Notes under the pieces: model-generated
Told to the model about the DNA's origin: nothing
The model's input: only the letters and a program-made list of their open reading frames with translations
The model's database searches: none
Position numbers and translations under genes: made by a program
From: Olsenella sp. oral taxon 807
GTDB taxonomy: Bacteria; Actinomycetota; Coriobacteriia; Coriobacteriales; Atopobiaceae
Direction: 5' to 3'
Assembly (NCBI RefSeq): GCF_001189515.2
Contig: NZ_CP012069.2
Location: 2,666,001-2,730,000 of the forward strand
DNA length: 64,000 bases
In this document: positions 10,135 through 27,595 of the stretch, piece by piece
Position numbering within the stretch: position 1 is the stretch's first letter
Layout of the letters: each line of letters opens with the position of its first letter

Positions 10135-11208
10135 ATGTCAGCCAAACCATCCGGCCAAAAGGCCACGAGGAGCGTGTCTGCCAGGCAGGTGCCCGCCACG
10201 AGGGCGTCAAGGCGCCTCTCCTTAGGGCATGCCCCCTACCTGCACTGGGGCGTCATCGGTTGCGGTGTCATAGCAAACCAGATGGCCGAGGCACTCGCCC
10301 TCCAGGGACGTCAGCTCGACGGCGTCGCAAACAGGACCCCCTCGAAGGCGCACGACTTTGCGGACAAGCATGGCGTCAAGAGGTGCTACGAGACCATCGA
10401 TGAGCTCATTGGCAGTCCCGACATCGACGCCATCTGGCTCACGACGCCACACAACACCCACATTCACTTCCTGCGCCAAGCCCTGACCGCAGGTAAGCAC
10501 GTCCTCTGCGAGAAGTCCATCACCCTCAACGGGGGTGAGCTGCGGGAGGCCATCGATCTGGCAAAGAGAACCGGCGTCCAGCTCATGGACGCCAACACGA
10601 TCCTGCACATGCCCCTCTACCGAGCGCTCACGCGACGCCTGGCCGCAGGAGAGTTTGGTCCCATGAACCTCGTGCAGCTGAACTTTGGAAGCTACAAGGC
10701 GTACGATATGGAAAACCGCTTCTTCAATCCGCAGCTTGCCGGAGGAGCCTTGCTCGACATTGGCGTCTATGCGGCCACGCTCGCACGCCTCTTCATGATG
10801 TCAGGTCCAGACGACGTCGTCTCCATCATGAATGCGGCCCCCACCGGCGTCGATGAGACCTCGGGCATCGTGATGCGCAACCCCCAAGGTCAGATGGCGA
10901 CCATGACCCTCTCGCTCCACTCCAAGCAGCCCAAGCGGGCCATGATCAGCTGCGACAAGTGCTACATCGAGATCATGGAGTACCCTCGCGCCGACTCCGC
11001 ACGCATCGTCTGGACCTCAGACGGCCACGTCGAGGCCTTCAGCGCTGGCACGACCGACTACGCGCTTTGCTACGAGATGGCCGACATGGAGGCCGCCGTC
11101 GCAGGCGACGTCGAGACGCGCGGCCTCATGCGCATCACCCTCGACGTGATGGACCTCATGGATCGCCTGCGTCGCGATTGGCAGTTTAGGTATCCCGAGG
11201 AGCAGTGA
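10135..11208 (+). CDS. Gfo/Idh/MocA family oxidoreductase
   Basis: 357-aa NAD(P)-dependent dehydrogenase. After a basic N-terminal extension of about 35 residues the Rossmann motif GVIGCGVIANQMAEAL is clear, followed by TTPHNTHIHF and CEKSITLN, the position of the family's E-K-P motif (Pro replaced by Ser, Lys kept). The C-terminal domain includes GGALLDIGVYAATLARL, typical of the family. Substrate (sugar, inositol or dihydrodiol type) cannot be predicted. GAGGAGGA lies before the ATG, and CATAAT at about 10090 may be its -10 box. It is divergent from ligA and convergent with the EamA gene. Confidence 0.88.
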   Translation: MSAKPSGQKATRSVSARQVPATRASRRLSLGHAPYLHWGVIGCGVIANQMAEALALQGRQLDGVANRTPSKAHDFADKHGVKRCYETIDELIGSPDIDAIWLTTPHNTHIHFLRQALTAGKHVLCEKSITLNGGELREAIDLAKRTGVQLMDANTILHMPLYRALTRRLAAGEFGPMNLVQLNFGSYKAYDMENRFFNPQLAGGALLDIGVYAATLARLFMMSGPDDVVSIMNAAPTGVDETSGIVMRNPQGQMATMTLSLHSKQPKRAMISCDKCYIEIMEYPRADSARIVWTSDGHVEAFSAGTTDYALCYEMADMEAAVAGDVETRGLMRITLDVMDLMDRLRRDWQFRYPEEQ

Positions 11209-11234
11209 CAAGACTACGATCGCCCGAGCCAGGT

Positions 11235-11264
11235 GGGCGGACAGTCGCGGCTATCTGCCCGCCC
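11235..11264. terminator. Hairpin between convergent oxidoreductase and EamA genes
   Basis: GGGCGGACAG and CTGCCCGCC form a stem with one mismatch, at the converging gene ends, overlapping the EamA stop region. Possible shared terminator; no clear U-tract. Confidence 0.35.
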
Positions 11265-12198
11265 GCGCGTCACGGTCACCTTCCTGGCGGCCGGCTCTTG
11301 CTCCCCCTCGTGACACCACAAGCTCGCTTACGAGTACGGCAAAGAAGATGAGGGCAAATCCCGCCACGAGGCGCGGGGTGAGCCTCTCCCCGTACAGGAG
11401 CACGCTAAACGCGACGGCAAAGACGCTCTCGAGCGAGAAGAGCAGTGCGGCCTTGGAGGGCTCGACGTGGCGTTGGGCCAGGTTCTGCAGGAGGGTGGCG
11501 AGCGCCGTAGAGAGCAGCGCCACGTAGGACATCTGCCACCAGAAGTCTGCGGGCATAGCGGCGAGGTCCGGCAGAGGTTCCGCCACGAGCGCGTAGACGG
11601 CGCAGATAAGTGAGCTCACGGCAAACATGACGATGGTGATGACCGCGTAGTCGTGTGCCGCCGCATAGCGGCCGACGGCGACGATGTTGAGCGCAAAGAA
11701 GCAGGCCGAGACCAACGTGAGCGCATCACCTGATGAGAGCGAGGGAGAGAGGTCGGCACCGCTGTCGCCGAGCGAGAGGAGGCCCACGCCCACGAGCGCC
11801 ATGAGGGCGGCCGCGACGTTGTTCGCGCCGGGCCTGCGGCGCAGCAGCGCCCAGTTGAAAAACGGCACCATAACACAGTAGGTGGTCGTAAGAAAGGCAT
11901 TGCGCCCGGGAGTCGTTCCCACGAGCCCCACGTTTTGAATGAGGTACGCCAAGCCAGCGGGTACGCCGATCATGACGCCTGCGAGCACGTGACTGACGTC
12001 CAGGTAGTTGTGAAGGCGTCTCCAGAAAATGACGGAAAGGACAAGCCCCGCCACAGCGAAGCGGATCGTCACGAGCCACCCTGGGGTAACGGCGTCGAGC
12101 GCGCCCTTCACCACGACGAAGGACGCGCCCCATATGAGGGCGGAGAGGGCGATCGCGCACTCGAAGGCCCAGACAGGTATGTTCTTGGGAAGTCTCAT
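11251..12198 (-). CDS. EamA/DMT family membrane transporter
   Basis: 315-aa integral membrane protein of the drug/metabolite transporter superfamily with two EamA repeats and about ten transmembrane helices. Family-like segments: LIWGASFVVVKGALD at the N terminus, a second-repeat opening near GDALTLVSACFFALNIVAVGRYA, and the C-terminal EPSKAALLFSLESVFAVAFSVLLYGE block. Substrate unknown (metabolites or amino acids are typical). The frame stays open far upstream to 12504, but that part runs through family C repeats and lacks homology features. I therefore start at ATG 12198, which has no Shine-Dalgarno but a TATACT box 6 nt upstream, suggesting a leaderless mRNA. Divergent from the aquaporin gene. 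Confidence 0.85.
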   Translation of the reverse strand: MRLPKNIPVWAFECAIALSALIWGASFVVVKGALDAVTPGWLVTIRFAVAGLVLSVIFWRRLHNYLDVSHVLAGVMIGVPAGLAYLIQNVGLVGTTPGRNAFLTTTYCVMVPFFNWALLRRRPGANNVAAALMALVGVGLLSLGDSGADLSPSLSSGDALTLVSACFFALNIVAVGRYAAAHDYAVITIVMFAVSSLICAVYALVAEPLPDLAAMPADFWWQMSYVALLSTALATLLQNLAQRHVEPSKAALLFSLESVFAVAFSVLLYGERLTPRLVAGFALIFFAVLVSELVVSRGGARAGRQEGDRDARAGR

Positions 12199-12204
12199 GG
12201 CATA

Positions 12205-12210
12205 AGTATA
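12205..12210 (-). promoter_or_regulatory. Candidate -10 box giving a leaderless EamA transcript
   Basis: TATACT on the minus strand ends 6 nt before the ATG at 12198, so transcription would begin at or next to the start codon. There is no purine-rich ribosome binding site there, which fits leaderless expression, common in actinobacteria. No consensus -35 is seen. Confidence 0.4.
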
Positions 12211-12222
12211 CGCGCACAGGCG

Positions 12223-12398
12223 CCGAGTGCGCAGTCTGCCTGCCACTCGGTGGCGTCGAGTGCGCAGTCTGCGTGCCACTCGGTGACAGCGAATGGCACG
12301 ACATTTCTTGGCAACTGCGCATATGCCGACTTTCGCGCCACTCGGTGGCGTCGAGTGCGCAGTCTGCGTGCCACTCGGTGGCGCCGAGTGGCACGCAG
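12223..12398. repeat. Family C repeat array in the EamA-aquaporin divergent gap
   Basis: Units of about 33 bp with GAGTGCGCAGTCTGC followed by GTGCCACTCGGTGGCG occur at 12223-12255, 12256-12287 and 12351-12383, with a partial unit at 12337-12350. A final inverted segment (CCGAGTGGCACGCAG, 12383-12397) pairs with the last unit. The GTGCGCAGTCTGC core resembles a family B variant (GCGCAGTCTGC). The remaining gap (12399-12591) holds the aquaporin leader and no gene. Confidence 0.7.
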
Positions 12399-12591
12399 GG
12401 AGAAGCCCCTTATGTCTGGAATCTCGCACCGTCCTAGCCTGTGCCCACCAGAAGCCCCAAAGAGCCTTTTGTCGCATCCTCGAGCCATGCGGCCACCCCA
12501 TCACGATAGAATCTGTGGTATGGGCGTCACGTCACGCCACCCACAGCGCGCCTGCCCCACCGTGCGCCACACGACACAAGGAGGAGAAGGT

Positions 12592-13317
12592 ATGTCCCAC
12601 AACATTCTGGCCGAGTTCGGAAGCACCGCACTGATGATCATCTTTGGCGTCGGCGTCCACTGTGACACCGTGCTGAAAGGGACCAAATACCAGGGGTCTG
12701 GCCACATGTTCGCGATCACGACCTGGTCCTTTGGCATAACGGTGGCGCTGTTCGTCTTTGGGGGCGCAGTCTGCATGAACCCGGCCATGGCGCTGGCCCA
12801 GTGCATGCTCGGCCTCGTGCCCTGGGACATGTTCGTGCCCTATGCGGTCGCCGAGATGCTCGGTGGCTTTGCGGGCGCCGTGATAGCGTGGTTCATGTAC
12901 GCCGACGACTTCAAGGCCTCTGAGGGGGTCATCGACCCCATCGCGCAGCGCAATATCTTCTCCACCAACCCCATCGTGCAGAACATCCCGCGCGATTTCT
13001 TCTGCGAGGCCATCTGCACCTTCGTCTTCATCACGGCCATCCTAGCCACGGCCGCTCGGGCGGGCGAGAACGTGCTGCTGCTCGCCATCGGAGTCGGTCT
13101 CATCGTGTGGGCAGTGGGCATGGGCATGGGCGGCATCACGGGCTTTGCGATGAACCAGGCCCGTGACCTCGGACCGCGCTTGGCCTACCAGCTGCTTCCC
13201 ATCAAGGACAAGGCCGATAACAACTGGAGCTACGGTCTGCTCGTCCCCGGCATCGCCCCCTTCGTGGGCGCCGCCCTGGCGGCGTTCTTCGTCCACGGCT
13301 TCTTGGGCCTGTTCTAG
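12592..13317 (+). CDS. Aquaporin/glycerol facilitator family channel (MIP)
   Basis: 241-aa channel protein with six predicted transmembrane helices. The first half-helix motif is intact (CMNPAMALAQ). The second reads MNQARDLGPRL: the usual NPA is NQA, but the Asn, the selectivity-filter Arg and the following D-x-GPR are kept. The D after the second motif and LGPRLAY favour the glycerol-facilitator (GlpF-like) branch. The ATG at 12592 follows AAGGAGGAGAAGG, a strong ribosome binding site; the in-frame extension upstream is repeat DNA. Substrate (glycerol, water, lactate, dihydroxyacetone) is not predictable; no glycerol kinase gene is adjacent. Confidence 0.88.
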   Translation: MSHNILAEFGSTALMIIFGVGVHCDTVLKGTKYQGSGHMFAITTWSFGITVALFVFGGAVCMNPAMALAQCMLGLVPWDMFVPYAVAEMLGGFAGAVIAWFMYADDFKASEGVIDPIAQRNIFSTNPIVQNIPRDFFCEAICTFVFITAILATAARAGENVLLLAIGVGLIVWAVGMGMGGITGFAMNQARDLGPRLAYQLLPIKDKADNNWSYGLLVPGIAPFVGAALAAFFVHGFLGLF

Positions 13318-13362
13318 AGAGAACTCCACATATGGCCCGCTCCGCATCAACCAAGCCACCCC

Positions 13363-15144
13363 ATGGGTAGCGCAGGCACCGCGCAGGGACGTGAGTACAG
13401 CAAGCGCACGTCCCTGCGCCTTCTGAGGGAGCTTTTAGGCCCGTATAAGGGCCTTGCCGCAGCCACGCTGGCGCTGCTCCTCATAGACGTCGTAGGCATG
13501 CTCTACGTCCCTACAGAGCTTTCCGCCCTCGTGAATACGGCCGTCTCGGGCGGATCGCATCACGCGCTCGTGACTCATGGCCTCGTTATGCTCGTCTCGG
13601 CCCTCGCCGGCTCAGGTGGCTGCATCGCCTCATACTGGTTCGCGTCGCGCCTGGCGGCACGCGTCGGCCGCGATCTGCGCGTACGTGTCTACGAGCAGTC
13701 CCTCTCGCTTACGAGCTTTGAGTTTTCCCAGCTGGGGACAGGCTCCATGATCACGCGCACGCTCTCGGACGCAAACGTAGTCCAGCAGACGCTGGTCATG
13801 AGCTTTCTCATGCTTGCCCCGCTTCCCGTCATCTGCGTCGTCGCCATCGTGCTGGCATACGGTACCGACGCGATCATGGGGCATCTGCTCCTTGTGGTCA
13901 CCCTCACCATGCTTGCCATATCAGCCGTGGCCGTGACAAGGTCGGCACCCATCTTCCTCAGGCTTCAGGAGTTCATCGACCACATGAACTCGCGCCTCCG
14001 CGAGTCGATCACAGGCATGCGCGTCATCCGTGCCTTTGGCAAGGAGGCCCACGAGCGAACGCGCCTGGGAAAGACCTTCGAGGAGTACGCCAAAAATGCC
14101 ATCCGCGTGAACCTCGTCTTCTCCATCACGGACGCCTCCTGCTTCTTTCTCATGAACGTGGCCGAGTTTGCCGTCATGTGGCTTGGCGCCGACCGCGTGG
14201 GAGCCCATGCCATGCAGATAGGTTCCATCACGGCGTTCGTGCAGTACGTGATCCTCATCCTCTTCTTCACGATGATGGCCCAGTTTGCGATCCTGCAGCT
14301 TCCGCGCGCCATGGCCTGCCTCACGCGTGCGGCGGAGGTCTTAGACATACGACCTTCCATCCTTGATCCCGCAACCAAGGTCACGACCCTACCCCACAGC
14401 GAGCTGATCGCCCGTTTTGACCACGTAAGCTTTCGCTTTGCCGATGCCTCGGAAGACACCCTGCACGATCTCTGCCTCTCCCTGCGTCGCGGCCAAATGA
14501 CGGCCATCATAGGTAACACCGGCTCTGGCAAGTCCACCATAGCCAAGATGCTCCTGCGCTTCAACGATGTGAGCTCAGGGAAGCTCTGCGTTCTTGGCGC
14601 AGATGTCCGCTCGCTCACGCAGGCGCAGCTCAGGACACACATGGCCTATGTCCCCCAGAAGGCATGGCTCTTCTCGGGCACCATCGCCGAGAACCTGCGC
14701 GATGCCGATCCACAGGCCTCAGACGAGCGCCTCTGGCACGCCATCGGCGTGGCGCAGGCCGACTTCGTGCGCGAGCTCCCGGATGGTCTTGACGCCCCTG
14801 TGGCGCAGGGCGGAACCAACTTCAGCGGGGGACAGCGCCAGCGCCTGGCCATTGCCCGCGCCCTCGTGCGCAGGGCCGATCTCTACATCTTCGACGACTC
14901 GTTCTCCGCCCTCGACTACAGGACGGATGCGGCGCTGCGCCATGCGCTCTCGCACGAACTCGCAGGCGCGGCCGTGCTCATCATCGCCCAGCGTGTGAGC
15001 ACCATTCGCGAGGCCGCGCAGATCGTCGTCCTGAAGGAAGGGAGGATCGTGGGTGTGGGCACGCACGAGATGCTGATGGGGGACTGCAAGGACTATCGAA
15101 GCATTGTCGAGTCCCAGGAAAGGGGAGGCACTCTGGATGGCTAG
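13363..15144 (+). CDS. ABC exporter half-transporter, degenerate-site subunit
   Basis: 593 aa: N-terminal six-helix transmembrane domain (about 20-310), then ATPase domain. Walker A GNTGSGKST, signature FSGGQRQ, Walker B IFDDSFSALD. The residue after the Walker B Asp is Asp, not the catalytic Glu, so this nucleotide site is probably slow or non-hydrolytic. The next gene starts inside the last codons of this one (15137), and its signature motif is altered in the matching way; together they look like a heterodimeric exporter of the TM287/288, LmrCD or BmrCD kind, often for drugs or lipids. No ribosome binding site is obvious before ATG 13363, but the transmembrane domain begins correctly. Confidence 0.9.
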   Translation: MGSAGTAQGREYSKRTSLRLLRELLGPYKGLAAATLALLLIDVVGMLYVPTELSALVNTAVSGGSHHALVTHGLVMLVSALAGSGGCIASYWFASRLAARVGRDLRVRVYEQSLSLTSFEFSQLGTGSMITRTLSDANVVQQTLVMSFLMLAPLPVICVVAIVLAYGTDAIMGHLLLVVTLTMLAISAVAVTRSAPIFLRLQEFIDHMNSRLRESITGMRVIRAFGKEAHERTRLGKTFEEYAKNAIRVNLVFSITDASCFFLMNVAEFAVMWLGADRVGAHAMQIGSITAFVQYVILILFFTMMAQFAILQLPRAMACLTRAAEVLDIRPSILDPATKVTTLPHSELIARFDHVSFRFADASEDTLHDLCLSLRRGQMTAIIGNTGSGKSTIAKMLLRFNDVSSGKLCVLGADVRSLTQAQLRTHMAYVPQKAWLFSGTIAENLRDADPQASDERLWHAIGVAQADFVRELPDGLDAPVAQGGTNFSGGQRQRLAIARALVRRADLYIFDDSFSALDYRTDAALRHALSHELAGAAVLIIAQRVSTIREAAQIVVLKEGRIVGVGTHEMLMGDCKDYRSIVESQERGGTLDG

Positions 15145-16960
15145 CGAGCTGGAACAGGGGCAAAAGGCGGATGCCCTAGACGAGGAGCGCCCCGCGCACG
15201 CGCTCAACACGGCCCGTCGCCTCTGGGAGGTCGCTGCGGGACAGCGCTGGAGACTCGTCGTATCCGCGATATCGACCGTGCTCTACGTCGTGGGCACGCT
15301 TGCCGCAGTCAGCTACAGCGCCTTGCTCGTCGACCGGCTGTGGGAGAGCATTCAGGCAACGTTCGCAGCCGGGAAGACCTACACGCTCACGCTTGACAAC
15401 GGAGGTCGCGAGGTCCTCTGCTACCTGGGTATCTGGAGCCTTGCCTGGGTATTCTACGCAACGCAGACGCTTGTCATGGCAAGCTTCGCCGAGAGACTCA
15501 ACCTCCAGCTGCGCGAGCGCATCGCGGACAAGCTGGCGCTGTTGCCACTCTCGTACTTTGACGCGCATAAGCCCGGAGACACTATCAGCCACGCCACGAA
15601 TGACCTCGACAAGATCTCTGAGGTAATGCAACGCGGGCTCCTGCAGCTGATCATCGCCAGCTGCACCCTCATAGGATCCGTAATCATGATGGGACTGCAC
15701 AACCTCATGCTTACGGGCATATTCCTTGCGTTTTCGCTTGCGGCCTTCGTGGCGACGAAGGTCGTGTCCGCAAAGACGCTCGCCATCGCGGCACGGCGCC
15801 AGGCCGTCTTGGGAGAACTCACGGGAGGAATTGAGGAGGCGTACTCGGGACGCCTGGTCATCAAGGCCTTCGGGCGCGAGAGCGCGAGCCTGGCGAGCGT
15901 GAGCGCGAAGTCAGACGAACTCGCCCACGTGAGCTCGTGGGCAGACTTCATCACGAACGCAGTCTCGCCTGCCATCCGCCTTTTGGGGAAGTTGTCGCAG
16001 GTCGTGATCGGCATTCTCGCCGGCAACCTGCTTCTTGCAGGTCAAATGACGGTCGGCGTGTTTCAGGCGTTTTTTCAGTACATGACTGAAGCATCAGAGC
16101 CACTCACAGAGCTCTCGTTCTCGATAAACTCGCTGCAAGGGGCGCTCGCGGCAGCAGAGCGGGTGTTCAAGCTGCTCGACGAGGCAGAGGTCACACCCGA
16201 TCCCGTCGAGCCGACACGCCTCAACAAGCCCGTGTTAGGCCGCGTTGCCTTCGAGCACGTGCGCTTTGATTACTCGCCAGACAAACCCCTCATGAGCGAC
16301 ATCTCCCTTGCGGCCGAGCCAGGGCAGAAGGTGGCCATAGTCGGCGCGACGGGTGCGGGCAAGACGACCCTCATCAATTTGTTGATGCGCTTCTACGAGG
16401 TCGACGATGGCCGCATCACGCTCGATGGGGTGGACACGCGTCAGCTTACCCGTAAGGACCTGCGGCGTCAGTTTGGCATGGTGCTCCAAGATGCCTGGCT
16501 CTTCGAAGGTAGCATAGCCACAAACATTGCCTACGGCAAGCCCGACGCCACGCGCGAGGAGGTTGAGGCTGCCGCTCGTGCCGCCCGTGTTGACTTCTTC
16601 GTGAGGACGCTGCCGAAAGGCTACGACACCTGGCTCGACAACGATGCAGAGAACGTGAGCCAAGGTCAGCGCCAGCTACTCACCATCGCCCGTGCCATGC
16701 TGTGTGACCCGGCCATCCTCATCCTGGACGAGGCAACCTCAAGTGTAGACACCCGAACGGAGCAGGCCATCACCCGCGCAATGGAAGCCATCATAGAGGG
16801 ACGCACGAGCTTCGTGATCGCGCACCGCCTCTCCACGATCGTGGATGCGGACCTCATCCTCGTGATGGAGCAAGGAACCATCGTCGAGCAAGGCACGCAC
16901 GAGGAACTGCTCGCCGCAGGCGGCAGCTACGCCGAGCTCTATCGCAGCCAGTTTGCCTAA
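15137..16960 (+). CDS. ABC exporter half-transporter, catalytic-site subunit
   Basis: 607-aa partner of the preceding gene, with membrane domain (about 30-340) and ATPase domain. Walker A GATGAGKTT, Walker B LILDEATSSVD with the catalytic Glu intact, and signature VSQGQRQ (Q in place of the second G of LSGGQ). In heterodimeric exporters the altered signature of one subunit faces the Asp-containing Walker B site of the other, so one site is consensus and one degenerate, as seen here. ATG 15137 is preceded by AAAGGGGAGG and overlaps the upstream stop by 8 nt, so translation is probably coupled. The in-frame ATG at 15104 is less likely. Confidence 0.92.
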   Translation: MASELEQGQKADALDEERPAHALNTARRLWEVAAGQRWRLVVSAISTVLYVVGTLAAVSYSALLVDRLWESIQATFAAGKTYTLTLDNGGREVLCYLGIWSLAWVFYATQTLVMASFAERLNLQLRERIADKLALLPLSYFDAHKPGDTISHATNDLDKISEVMQRGLLQLIIASCTLIGSVIMMGLHNLMLTGIFLAFSLAAFVATKVVSAKTLAIAARRQAVLGELTGGIEEAYSGRLVIKAFGRESASLASVSAKSDELAHVSSWADFITNAVSPAIRLLGKLSQVVIGILAGNLLLAGQMTVGVFQAFFQYMTEASEPLTELSFSINSLQGALAAAERVFKLLDEAEVTPDPVEPTRLNKPVLGRVAFEHVRFDYSPDKPLMSDISLAAEPGQKVAIVGATGAGKTTLINLLMRFYEVDDGRITLDGVDTRQLTRKDLRRQFGMVLQDAWLFEGSIATNIAYGKPDATREEVEAAARAARVDFFVRTLPKGYDTWLDNDAENVSQGQRQLLTIARAMLCDPAILILDEATSSVDTRTEQAITRAMEAIIEGRTSFVIAHRLSTIVDADLILVMEQGTIVEQGTHEELLAAGGSYAELYRSQFA

Positions 16961-17012
16961 TCCACCTACCCCAGAGTCTGTGGACACTCGCGTGAGGGCA
17001 TGTACCCAGTTG

Positions 17013-17297
17013 GAGGCTTCGTGAGTTCGTGTGGGTAGGTGGTTGCGTCACCGCCCCGGTGGGGCGGGCCTCACCGCCGGGGCGGTGACGCAGGAGTGTA
17101 CACAGATCGGTGGAAATGGCCTCTCGGAGCCGTTTTGGGGCATTCGTGTACACTGTTGCGACGTTGCGGACAACCGTGGGCATGCAGGAGTGTACACAGA
17201 TCGGCTAAAACGGCCTCTCGGATCCGTTTCGGGGCATTTGTGTACACTGTTGCGACGCGATTTGCCGAGGCGTCAACCCATACGAACCCCCGAAGAG
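17013..17297. mobile_element. Intact MITE-like element with two family A modules
   Basis: A 285-bp element between the ABC exporter and the rRNA operon. It is flanked by the identical 10-bp sequence TACCCAGTTG (17003-17012 and 17298-17307). Its ends are imperfect inverted repeats: CTTCGTGAGTTCGTGTGGG from the left and CTTCGGGGGTTCGTATGGG on the complement from the right (18 of 22 positions agree over the full TIR). Inside are a GC-rich hairpin (CACCGCCCCGG... near 17050-17090) and two family A modules at 17095-17154 and 17189-17248. No coding sequence. The same ends occur at 4591 and 6960. This fits a non-autonomous transposable element mobilised by an unknown transposase. Confidence 0.65.
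17095..17248. repeat. Pair of family A modules
   Basis: Two 60-bp modules (17095-17154 and 17189-17248) separated by 34 bp, in the opposite orientation to those at 0.1, 6.7 and 62 kb. Each starts AGTGTACACAGATCGG and ends (A/T)TTCGTGTACACT-like, with an inner AAAACGGC/GGCC..TTTT pairing in the second copy. Confidence 0.75.
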
Positions 17298-17359
17298 TAC
17301 CCAGTTGACGCAATTTATTGAGTATCTAGGAATTTGCAGCGCGCTTAAGGCAAGAATAC

Positions 17360-17403
17360 AAAAAAGCGCGGGCGCCCCGGGACCGTGCCCGGCGGCGCCC
17401 GCG
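17360..17403 (-). terminator. Terminator of the downstream rRNA operon
   Basis: GCGGGCGCC and GGCGCCCGC arms close a GC-rich stem directly after 5S rRNA, followed on the minus strand by a run of six T. A textbook intrinsic terminator. Confidence 0.9.
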
Positions 17404-17415
17404 AACGTCCCTCGC

Positions 17416-17534
17416 TGGTCGGCGGCGACCTGCTCTCCCACGGACTCGCTCCGCAGTACCATCGGCGCTCGGGGGCTTAACTTCCGGGTTCGGCATGGGA
17501 CCGGGTGTGCCTCCCCTGCCATGGCCGCCGACCA
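17416..17534 (-). rRNA. rrf: 5S rRNA, operon copy 1
   Basis: About 119 nt, beginning GGTCGGCGGCCATGGC and containing CCCGGAAGTTAAGC, with complementary ends (GGTCGGCGGC / GCCGCCGACC). It differs from copy 2 by one base at 17427 (G here, A at 22682 on the plus strand) in the terminal stem region, which keeps pairing through G-U. Ends are estimated from helix closure. Confidence 0.92.
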
Positions 17535-17639
17535 GCGAGGGACGTTCTCTGCCCGAGGGGCCGGCCTGGCGCCGTGCCCTCAGGGCCGCACAGCGGGACT
17601 CAAGACGACGCTCCCAAGGAGATCGCAGGGACCTGGCTC

Positions 17640-22340
<4,701 letters not shown>

Positions 22341-22549
22341 CGTGCGCCGGGCTCGCCGGCGTGTGTGTCGTCTCTCGGAGCGCGTCGGTCCGTCCAAGAT
22401 CCCGCTGATCTGGATTCGCTTGGTTTCGAATTGACTCTCTCGAATAACTCGAACTTCGCTCTGCTGTCTCTCGTCGATCTTTCGATCGCAGTATCCGGTT
22501 CTCAGGGTTCGCAGCGCCCGGGCGGGAGGCTGTCCCCCGCGCGGCGCGA
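22341..22549 (-). other. 16S leader region, copy 1
   Basis: Leader transcribed before 16S, about 210 nt, identical by eye to 27596-27804. It carries processing-type inverted repeats (for example the GTCGATCTTTCGATC stretch near 22475). Duplication between the two operons ends at its upstream edge, 22549/27804. Confidence 0.6.
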
Positions 22550-22555
22550 GAAATA

Positions 22556-22583
22556 ACTATACTGGATAGTGGGTTTTGCTCAA
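22556..22583 (-). promoter_or_regulatory. Promoter of the downstream rRNA operon
   Basis: On the minus strand TTGAGC (22583-22578), a 16-bp spacer and TATAGT (22561-22556) form a good housekeeping promoter just upstream of the leader. It lies in the short non-duplicated gap (22550-22612) between the terminator of the upstream operon and the start of this one, so copy 1 can be expressed independently. Confidence 0.65.
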
Positions 22584-22614
22584 GTACAATAAAGCATTTT
22601 CATGTTTCCATCAC

Positions 22615-22658
22615 AAAAAAGCGCGGGCGCCCCGGGACCGTGCCCGGCGGCGCCCGCG
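22615..22658 (-). terminator. Terminator of the upstream rRNA operon
   Basis: Same GC-rich stem and T-run as at 17360-17403, following 5S copy 2. Confidence 0.9.
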
Positions 22659-22670
22659 AACGTCCCTCGC

Positions 22671-22789
22671 TGGTCGGCGGCAACCTGCTCTCCCACGGAC
22701 TCGCTCCGCAGTACCATCGGCGCTCGGGGGCTTAACTTCCGGGTTCGGCATGGGACCGGGTGTGCCTCCCCTGCCATGGCCGCCGACCA
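22671..22789 (-). rRNA. rrf: 5S rRNA, operon copy 2
   Basis: Copy offset by exactly 5255 bp from copy 1, with the single difference noted at 22682. Ends estimated from helix closure. Confidence 0.92.
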
Positions 22790-22894
22790 GCGAGGGACGT
22801 TCTCTGCCCGAGGGGCCGGCCTGGCGCCGTGCCCTCAGGGCCGCACAGCGGGACTCAAGACGACGCTCCCAAGGAGATCGCAGGGACCTGGCTC

Positions 22895-25833
<2,939 letters not shown>

Positions 25834-26075
25834 CTTCGATGGCCTCGTACGTACACATACGTTGCGCCCGGGGCCTTTCGCCCCCGGCGCGATCAGATGC
25901 GATCTTCTTGAAAAAAGAAAACTTTTCGTCTTTGTCACGCTATGCGGCTCTCAGGGTACGGCGAGGGCGAGCCCTCGGGACCGGACACTGCGCGCCGGGC
26001 GCGGCGAGAGGCAAGCTTCAGCGGGGTCGGGCGGGATCGCCCGCGCCCCATCGCCCCCCGCGGGGGCGTGCTCCC

Positions 26076-27595
<1,520 letters not shown>

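Noticed and set aside
12199-12504. 100-residue N-terminal extension of the EamA transporter
   Set aside because: Encoded by family C repeat DNA with no homology features; the first membrane helix begins right after the Met at 12198.
11935-12591. 220-residue N-terminal extension of the aquaporin
   Set aside because: The frame is open by chance through the divergent EamA gene and repeats; the strong ribosome binding site and the family start are at 12592.
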